A DNA stretch of 64,000 bases, from assembly GCF_900156515.1 (NCBI RefSeq), contig NZ_FTNU01000002.1, positions 62,001-126,000 of the forward strand, in the 5' to 3' direction. This stretch comes from Moraxella cuniculi DSM 21768 (GTDB lineage: Bacteria > Pseudomonadota > Gammaproteobacteria > Pseudomonadales > Moraxellaceae). A program made the translations under genes and the position numbers. Below the pieces are notes generated by a model. The model was not told the origin of the DNA and did no database searches. It saw nothing but the letters and a program-made list of their open reading frames with translations. Shown here in pieces: positions 58,624 through 64,000 of the stretch. How positions within the stretch are numbered: the first letter of the stretch is position 1; every line of letters begins with the position of its first letter.

Positions 58624-59721
58624 TCAAAAATCGTAGCGAAGACCAGTCTCAACGCCGAAGCTCTCGCTTTGGGTTTTTGTCAAATTATCAGCCTTATAAC
58701 CAAACACGGTCGCATCAGCATAGTTTAATGAAGCAAACGCACGCACACGGGCACCACTTTCTTTTTTGAGCCATTTGACAGCACCGATACTGGCAGTGGT
58801 TTTTTCGCCATCTTTAAAGCCGCCATAATTATCAGTGCGACTTACCTGCCCATAAAAATCCAGCTTGTTTTTGTCATATTGATAATAGGCACTGACCGTT
58901 GCTCCAAGCTCATTATCGCCACTGCCATAATCCACTTGCTGTGCCAAAGCACCGACCGTCAGCTTGTCATTGACCGCATAGCTTACCATGCCACGCACGG
59001 CACTAAAATCGCCACCATAGGTATATGCCGCACCCAGTTTTAGTTTATCACCATTGTGCAAAATATTGGCAACGAACAAATCACGATACTTGTCAGCTGG
59101 CTTGCCGTCCTTAAAGGCTCTCACTCTGGCGGCTGATTCTAGCGTATCGCCACCTTCGTCCATTGCATAGTGCAGTCGCACAGAATTTTTCTTATCTTTG
59201 CCAAAACCAGGCGACATATAGCGAATTGAGTTATTGGTACGCTGACCATGATAGCCAAAAGAATTGCCCGAGCCATCAGCGTACAAATACCCCTGTGCCA
59301 CATAATCAATGGCATCATCAGGCGTGTACATACGACCAAAGTGCAACTGACCATATTCTTTATGCTTAACGCCCAAATAAGTATTACGGGCACCAAAGTT
59401 GCGGCCTGCACCGTCATTGTCCAAAAACACGCTGTATTCTAAGTGATAAACCAAATCCAACTTATCATTCAGCTGCTCACTGCCCGAAAGCCAAATACGC
59501 GAACCACTTGAGCTAAAATTAGTGCGATCGTTATTGGTCTCAATCACAGGCTGGCTTGCATCGCTTAGGTTGGTTTCGGTTTTTTTGGTGTCTTGGTACA
59601 ACATGGAGGCATACAAGCGACCGTTAATCTTGGGTGCGGCGACAGCCTCGACAGCAAGACCCATGGCAAACAGGCTAGCTAGGGCGAGAAAAGAGGGGGG
59701 GGTGTAACGAAAGTATTTCAT
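58624..59721 (-). CDS. M35-like general porin with poly-C tract in its signal peptide; ON in this sequence
   Basis: A 365-residue outer-membrane porin. The signal peptide begins MKYFRYTPPSFLALASLF and is cleaved at about VAA-PKI. The mature part starts with INGRLYASMLYQD, contains many alternating strands with periodic aromatic residues, and ends in ETGLRYDF with the terminal Phe required for barrel assembly. It resembles the M35 porin of Moraxella catarrhalis. A run of eight C lies in codons 7-9; with C8 the frame is open, whereas C7 or C9 both stop within about 16 codons. AAGGA precedes the ATG. Regulation by tract-length slippage is inferred. Confidence 0.88.
   Translation of the reverse strand: MKYFRYTPPSFLALASLFAMGLAVEAVAAPKINGRLYASMLYQDTKKTETNLSDASQPVIETNNDRTNFSSSGSRIWLSGSEQLNDKLDLVYHLEYSVFLDNDGAGRNFGARNTYLGVKHKEYGQLHFGRMYTPDDAIDYVAQGYLYADGSGNSFGYHGQRTNNSIRYMSPGFGKDKKNSVRLHYAMDEGGDTLESAARVRAFKDGKPADKYRDLFVANILHNGDKLKLGAAYTYGGDFSAVRGMVSYAVNDKLTVGALAQQVDYGSGDNELGATVSAYYQYDKNKLDFYGQVSRTDNYGGFKDGEKTTASIGAVKWLKKESGARVRAFASLNYADATVFGYKADNLTKTQSESFGVETGLRYDF
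59695..59702. repeat. G8/C8 homopolymer in the porin signal peptide
   Basis: Eight G on the plus strand, C on the coding strand, in codons 7-9 of the porin gene. C8 keeps the frame open; loss or gain of one base gives an early TAG. Confidence 0.93.
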
Positions 59722-60207
59722 AGATTATCCTTAATTTATCTATCCAAGACAAATTTATCAAACATTCAGCTGCTTGAATCCCTTGATGTCTTCATTGACA
59801 TCATGTGTATATCAACACAGCGACCGACCGCCGACATTACCACCTTGTTGATATCCTTACTATAACTGATAAAATTTGTTTTTATTTTTTATTTTTGTAT
59901 ATTTTATGTTAAATTAAATTGCTAAATTGTATACAAAGATATCCGTGCCTGCATTAATCACCTCAGCAAACCACAATGGTCAATCTGCTGGCAAATCCAC
60001 CGCACAATACACCATGTATCTATCACTAAAAAAGGAGCAGCTGCCACGCTTAATTTGCCAAGCACTTTGCGGTTTTGGGGTAAGAAAATTATCCCTTATA
60101 AAAACATTGGCATATTTTTGACGATGCGTTTATCAATACGCCATCATGGCTATACAAATAAAAACCATCATAGCCCCATTTACCAACTGATTATGAAATA
60201 CTTAGCC
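59722..60207. other. AT-rich intergenic region upstream of the porin, no gene seen
   Basis: About 490 bp; 59870-59940 is extremely AT-rich (long T and TAAA runs) and may hold the porin promoter or a curved-DNA element. Small plus-strand frames to 60249 lack ribosome-binding sites. A small RNA cannot be excluded. Confidence 0.5.
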
Positions 60208-60232
60208 AAAAAACCGCCAACAGCAGCTGGCG
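60208..60232 (-). terminator. Terminator of the FMN-binding glutamate-synthase-like gene
   Basis: CGCCA (60215-60219) pairs with TGGCG (60228-60232); on the minus strand a T-run (60213-60208) follows one G. It lies 30 bp past the stop at 60263. Confidence 0.7.
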
Positions 60233-60262
60233 ATTCTGGTTTCATGTGAAACATCAAACACA

Positions 60263-61954
60263 TTATGTGCAATGCTCTTGGTGAGCTCGTGTGCGTTCAT
60301 TTTGAGCATCGACAATTTCATCGGCAATGGTCATCGCCTGAAAACTGTTCGGATCAGCAAGTTTCCACATATCATCAAGCACACGGCGACCACAATTACC
60401 CGTCAGCAGTGAACCTGAATCGATGAACTGATAATGCTCGGACAACAGCTTAATCCAGCCATCTGGCTGACGGCGGACGATATGGTGCGGCATCAGCTCA
60501 TTGGGGTGATTCAGCCCTGCACAGCCGACAATTTCGGCAAGTGCCTTGAGGGTATTTTGGTGGAAATTTGCCACACGGCGTGATTTGTCAGGCACATCAA
60601 GGGCTTTTTGTCGAGCAGGGTCTTGGGTGGCGACCCCTGTTGGGCATTTGTTGGTATGGCAAGAGCGAGACTGGATACAGCCCACTGCAAACATAAAGCC
60701 GCGTGCCGAGTTGCACCAATCAGCCCCCAGACCCATCAGCTTGGCGATATCAAAACCAGAAATCACCTTGCCACTGACGCCTACTTTAATCTTATCGCGA
60801 ATGCCAGCACCGACCAAAGTATTTTGGACAAAAATCAAGGCATCAACCAGCGGCATACCGACCGAATCCATAAACTCCACAGGTGCAGCACCCGTGCCAC
60901 CTTCGGCACCATCAATCACGATAAAATCAGGATAGTTGTCTTCTTCAATCATCGCCTTGACAATCGCCATAAACTCCCACGGCATACCGATACACAGCTT
61001 AAAGCCAACAGGTTTGCCACCTGACAGCTCACGCAATCTCTGCCAAAAATGCACCAGCTCGCGTGGCGTGCTAAACTCTGGGTGAGTTGGTGGCGAGATA
61101 CAATCAATGCCCATCGGAATATCACGAGTTGCGGCAATTTCTTCGGTGATTTTTGAGGCAGGCAGTACGCCACCCTTGCCGGGTTTTGCTCCTTGTGATA
61201 ACTTAATCTCAATCATCTTCACCTGTGGCAAGCTGGCACGCTGCACAAAGGTCTCTGGATTGAATTTGCCCTGTTCATCTCGGCAACCAAAATATGCCGT
61301 TCCCAGCTGCCAAATCAAATCACCGCCATGCTTTTGGTGATATGGGCTGATGCCCCCTTCGCCCGTGTCATGGGCAAAGCCGCCTTCTTTTGCCCCTTTG
61401 TTCAGCGACTCAATCGCTGCTGCTGACAACGCCCCAAAGCTCATCGCCGAGATATTAAACACCGACAAATCATAAGGCTGGTTACAGCGTTCGTTGCCGA
61501 TACGCACACGGAAATTATGATCGCTGATTTTGTGGCTGCGTCCTGAATGCAAAAACCAGTCTGTGCCAGGCTTGCTTAAGTCATTCAAGCTGCCAAATGC
61601 TGTCGTGCTATCAACATCTTTGGCACGCTGATACACAATCGAGCGTTGCAAACGAGAAAATGGCACTTCTTCACGATCGCCCTCAATAAAGTACTGACGC
61701 ACCTCTGGGCGGAAATTCTCAAACAAAAAACGAATGTGTCCGCTGATTGGATAATTGCGTAAAATGGCGTGGCGTTTTTGGTTGATATTATAAATCCCAA
61801 GACAAGTCAGGCACACTGTGATAAACAGCAGCCACCAAATCTTGAAAAAAAATGAAATAGGAATCAATAAGATACAGACCCACAGCAAGGCAAAGCGTGG
61901 CAGTACCAAAAACAGATAATTGGCAGAATCCTGCGATGGTTTTGATGGTGTCAT
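60263..61954 (-). CDS. FMN-binding glutamate-synthase-family protein
   Basis: A 563-residue protein with the glutamate-synthase central/FMN-binding domain. Two membrane segments near the start (VLPRFALLWVCILL and the following helix) precede the catalytic region: DLSVFNISAMSFGALS, GGISPYHQKHGGDLIWQLG, EIKLSQGAKPGKGGVLP, and an iron-sulfur-type Cys cluster CIQSRSCHTNKCPTGVATQ. The glutaminase domain of GltB is absent, so it is a stand-alone FMN-type member of unknown physiological role. The ATG at 61954 (MTPSKPSQD) is preferred; a longer frame to 62044 lacks a ribosome-binding site. The divergent HutC-like regulator lies upstream. Confidence 0.85.
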   Translation of the reverse strand: MTPSKPSQDSANYLFLVLPRFALLWVCILLIPISFFFKIWWLLFITVCLTCLGIYNINQKRHAILRNYPISGHIRFLFENFRPEVRQYFIEGDREEVPFSRLQRSIVYQRAKDVDSTTAFGSLNDLSKPGTDWFLHSGRSHKISDHNFRVRIGNERCNQPYDLSVFNISAMSFGALSAAAIESLNKGAKEGGFAHDTGEGGISPYHQKHGGDLIWQLGTAYFGCRDEQGKFNPETFVQRASLPQVKMIEIKLSQGAKPGKGGVLPASKITEEIAATRDIPMGIDCISPPTHPEFSTPRELVHFWQRLRELSGGKPVGFKLCIGMPWEFMAIVKAMIEEDNYPDFIVIDGAEGGTGAAPVEFMDSVGMPLVDALIFVQNTLVGAGIRDKIKVGVSGKVISGFDIAKLMGLGADWCNSARGFMFAVGCIQSRSCHTNKCPTGVATQDPARQKALDVPDKSRRVANFHQNTLKALAEIVGCAGLNHPNELMPHHIVRRQPDGWIKLLSEHYQFIDSGSLLTGNCGRRVLDDMWKLADPNSFQAMTIADEIVDAQNERTRAHQEHCT

Positions 61955-62254
61955 GTGATTTACTGTCGTTATTAAAGAGGCTAAAGGCTTGCACACAAAA
62001 TAAACTTGGTGCTTGCTGGCTTTGACACAGTGCCAAATGTGCAATTTACAGCCAATTATTATAGCACAGCTATTTTTTGATAATATTTGCCAAAAATGAT
62101 AAAGCTATTATGAAAACAAATAAGTAAGCCAAACACGGCTTTTGATTGCTGCCAAACGCTTGCATCTTGCTGATACTGGTTGCCAATTGCTTTATTTTTT
62201 GGTAGATTTTGGTTACAATATTTCAAGTATTTGTTCAACCAAATTAAAATCAGC

Positions 62255-62986
62255 ATGGCAAACAAAACCCCTATTTATCTGCGTATCAAACACGCCATTT
62301 TGGAGAATATTCACGCTGGCATTTGGGCATCGGGCGTTGCAATTCCTGCCGAAATAACGCTGGCTCAGAACTTTGGCGTTTCTCGCATGACGGTAAACCG
62401 AGCCATCAAAGAACTAGAAGCCGAACGCATCTTGCAGCGAATCCAAGGCTCTGGCACTTATGTTGCCCAGCAAAAATACAACAATGTCCACATTGAGATA
62501 CAAAACATCGCCAATGACATTCGCTCAAGCCATCAACGCTACCACGCCCAAGTGCTAACGCTTGGCTCATTAAACCATGAACAACTCACCACGCCCGAGA
62601 ACCGCTGGCTGGCTGAGCTGTTTTTTGGTGGCACACCAAGCGATGACGACCAGCTGTACCGAGTTGATATTGTGCATCATGGCGATGATTTGCCCATTCA
62701 GTACGAGCAGCGATGGGTAAATGCCAAGCTGTGTGCCGATTTTATCCATCAGGATTTTGAAAAAACCAACACCAGCGACTATCTTATCAGCCATGTACCA
62801 CTTGAATACGGCGATTATCAAATTCAAGCAGTCATGCCGCCCCATGAAGTGCGTACAGCCCTGCTGATGACAGAAGGTGAACCAGCCTTGTTGCACACTC
62901 GCCACACCAAATCACAAGGCATGGCGGTAACTTTTGTAAATATGTGGCACGCAGGCAGTCGCTTTTCGTTTGGTGGTCAATTGTAG
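62255..62986 (+). CDS. GntR-family transcriptional regulator, HutC subfamily
   Basis: A 243-residue regulator. The winged helix-turn-helix at residues 5-70 has the signature IPAEITLAQNFGVSRMTVNRAIKELE (split here), followed by an effector-binding UTRA domain (about 95-235) with QLYRVDIVHHGDDLPIQYEQRWVNA. HutC-type proteins usually repress histidine-utilisation or amino-sugar genes; here no such genes adjoin it. The ATG at 62255 (MANKTPIYL) fits the family start; the open extension to 62180 contains hydrophobic codons that are not plausible. It lies divergent to the FMN protein gene and may regulate it. Confidence 0.9.
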   Translation: MANKTPIYLRIKHAILENIHAGIWASGVAIPAEITLAQNFGVSRMTVNRAIKELEAERILQRIQGSGTYVAQQKYNNVHIEIQNIANDIRSSHQRYHAQVLTLGSLNHEQLTTPENRWLAELFFGGTPSDDDQLYRVDIVHHGDDLPIQYEQRWVNAKLCADFIHQDFEKTNTSDYLISHVPLEYGDYQIQAVMPPHEVRTALLMTEGEPALLHTRHTKSQGMAVTFVNMWHAGSRFSFGGQL

Positions 62987-63066
62987 CTTGGCAACTCATC
63001 AGCAAGCAGCTTGTACCAACTACGCCAAGCTGTGATATAATAGCTTTTTTGTCAAATGTACGCCCC

Positions 63067-64000
63067 ATGAAGCACAGCGATTATCAAAGCCCTGCGATAC
63101 ACGGGGTCAGCACCACCCACACTCGCCCCACACCCACCCAAGAGCAACTTGCGGCACTGGATATGGCACGCACAGGGCAGTCTTTTAAGATTGTCGCCTA
63201 TGCTGGTGCGGGCAAAACCACCACCTTAAGCCTTATCAGTGAGAATTTGCGAGGTCGCGGGCTGTATTTGGCATTTAACAAAGCAATTGCCACCGAAGCA
63301 CAGGGCAAGTTTCCGCCCAATGTTCGCTGTCAGACCTTTCATTCGCTGGCATTTCGTCATGTCAATCGTGATATCACTGCCAAAATCCAGCTGCCACGCC
63401 TGACACCTGCACGACTGGCAGACGAGCTGGGATTGACTGCGATTGGTTGCGAACGCACCATTGACGGTGTCAAAAAATCCGTTACGCTCACGCCTGCCAA
63501 ACTTGCCAATATCATCAGCGAGGCGTTGAGTACTTTTTGCAAAACCTCATCAGCCTACCCTGCACCACGCCACATCACCGCCCCCAGCTGGATGAATGAG
63601 ACCGATGCCGCAGCCCTGCAACAAACGCTCTATCCTGCCTTTGAGCAACGCTGGCTACAGTCCATTGACCCACGCCATCAAGCAGGCATTAGCCACGATA
63701 TTTATCTGAAGTTATGGACGCTGTCGAATCCCATTATCCCTGCTGATTTTATTTTATTTGACGAAGCCCAAGATGCTGACCCGCTGATGATGGGGGCGTT
63801 GATTCGCCAAGACAAACAAACCATCTATGTTGGCGATGCTCACCAGCAGATTTATGAATGGCGTGGAGCCTTAAACGCCATGAAGCGATTGCCCTATCCG
63901 CAGACACTTTTGACGCAGTCGTTTCGCTTTGGGGAGGTGATTGCCGATGTTGCCAATGTGTTTTTGGCCGCCTTACAAGAATCCATTCCCTTGCAGGGCA
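63067..64000 (+). CDS. UvrD-type DNA helicase, 3' part outside the window
   Basis: A partial frame (at least 311 residues, no stop before the window end). It begins MKHSDYQSP and shows Walker A AYAGAGKTTTL (about residue 50), the motif Ia region CQTFHSLAFRHV, Walker B with DEAQ (LFDEAQDADPLM, about 236) and motif III YVGDAHQQIYEWRGA. These are superfamily 1A helicase motifs, and the FNKAIATEA and DAHQQIYEWRGA segments resemble FBH1-like (F-box helicase type) proteins found in some bacteria. No ribosome-binding site is evident. Its role would be DNA repair or recombination control. The gene continues beyond the window. Confidence 0.85.
   Translation, partial: MKHSDYQSPAIHGVSTTHTRPTPTQEQLAALDMARTGQSFKIVAYAGAGKTTTLSLISENLRGRGLYLAFNKAIATEAQGKFPPNVRCQTFHSLAFRHVNRDITAKIQLPRLTPARLADELGLTAIGCERTIDGVKKSVTLTPAKLANIISEALSTFCKTSSAYPAPRHITAPSWMNETDAAALQQTLYPAFEQRWLQSIDPRHQAGISHDIYLKLWTLSNPIIPADFILFDEAQDADPLMMGALIRQDKQTIYVGDAHQQIYEWRGALNAMKRLPYPQTLLTQSFRFGEVIADVANVFLAALQESIPLQG

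Overview
The window most likely comes from a Moraxella chromosome (Gammaproteobacteria, Moraxellaceae). The pointers are an M35-like outer-membrane porin, the pilB-pilC-pilD-coaE type IV pilus block, a separate argA, an FMN-binding glutamate-synthase-family protein, moderate GC and many short hydrophilic secreted proteins. The species cannot be fixed from the sequence alone. I saw no rRNA, tRNA, CRISPR array, prophage or intact insertion sequence.

Layout. 0-5.4 kb: a DUF4298-like gene, a four-gene ferric-siderophore ABC importer (minus strand) and a small lipoprotein. 5.7-17.9 kb: argA, gltS with an internal duplication, an AT-rich MFS gene, purL, a MATE exporter and a Bcr/CflA-type MFS exporter. 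18.6-23.3 kb: pilB, pilC and pilD, then a Fur-box-like palindrome, 18 copies of a 7-bp repeat, and coaE. 23.5-25.6 kb: small secreted proteins, one held out of frame by a poly-G tract, and a frameshifted XRE regulator. 25.6-32.0 kb: an RND efflux pump with its adaptor, and recG. 32.1-36.3 kb: a decaying small-molecule cluster (dioxygenase-like fragment, intact MFS exporter, two broken ATP-grasp ligases, a stub of a probable PLP enzyme) behind a promoter whose spacer contains a run of eight C. 36.4-39.6 kb: cysH-cysD-cysN sulfate assimilation. 40-47.5 kb: a patatin-like lipoprotein, the fadBA beta-oxidation complex, an unusual J-like/LprI-like membrane protein and a thioesterase-fold protein. 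47.6-51.6 kb: an Adhesin_E-like secreted protein (out of frame at a poly-C tract), clpX, clpP and tig. 52-57.4 kb: a rubredoxin-reductase-like enzyme, erpA, gshA, dsbB and mpl. 57.8-64 kb: a thioesterase, the porin with a poly-C tract in its signal peptide, an FMN-binding glutamate-synthase-like protein, a GntR/HutC regulator and the 5' part of a UvrD-type helicase.

Main theme. Four G/C homopolymer tracts of 8-9 nt lie where slippage would switch expression: three in the signal-peptide codons of exported proteins (24.5, 47.6 and 59.7 kb) and one between the -35 and -10 boxes of the cluster promoter (32.1 kb). In this sequence two of the coding tracts are OFF and the porin is ON. With the heptamer array upstream of coaE, this points to a set of phase-variable loci centred on surface or exported products. 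The second theme is the eroding ATP-grasp/dioxygenase/MFS cluster, whose exporter is intact while the biosynthetic genes carry nonsense mutations, a frameshift and a truncation. Both readings are inferred from sequence and need read-level and comparative checks.
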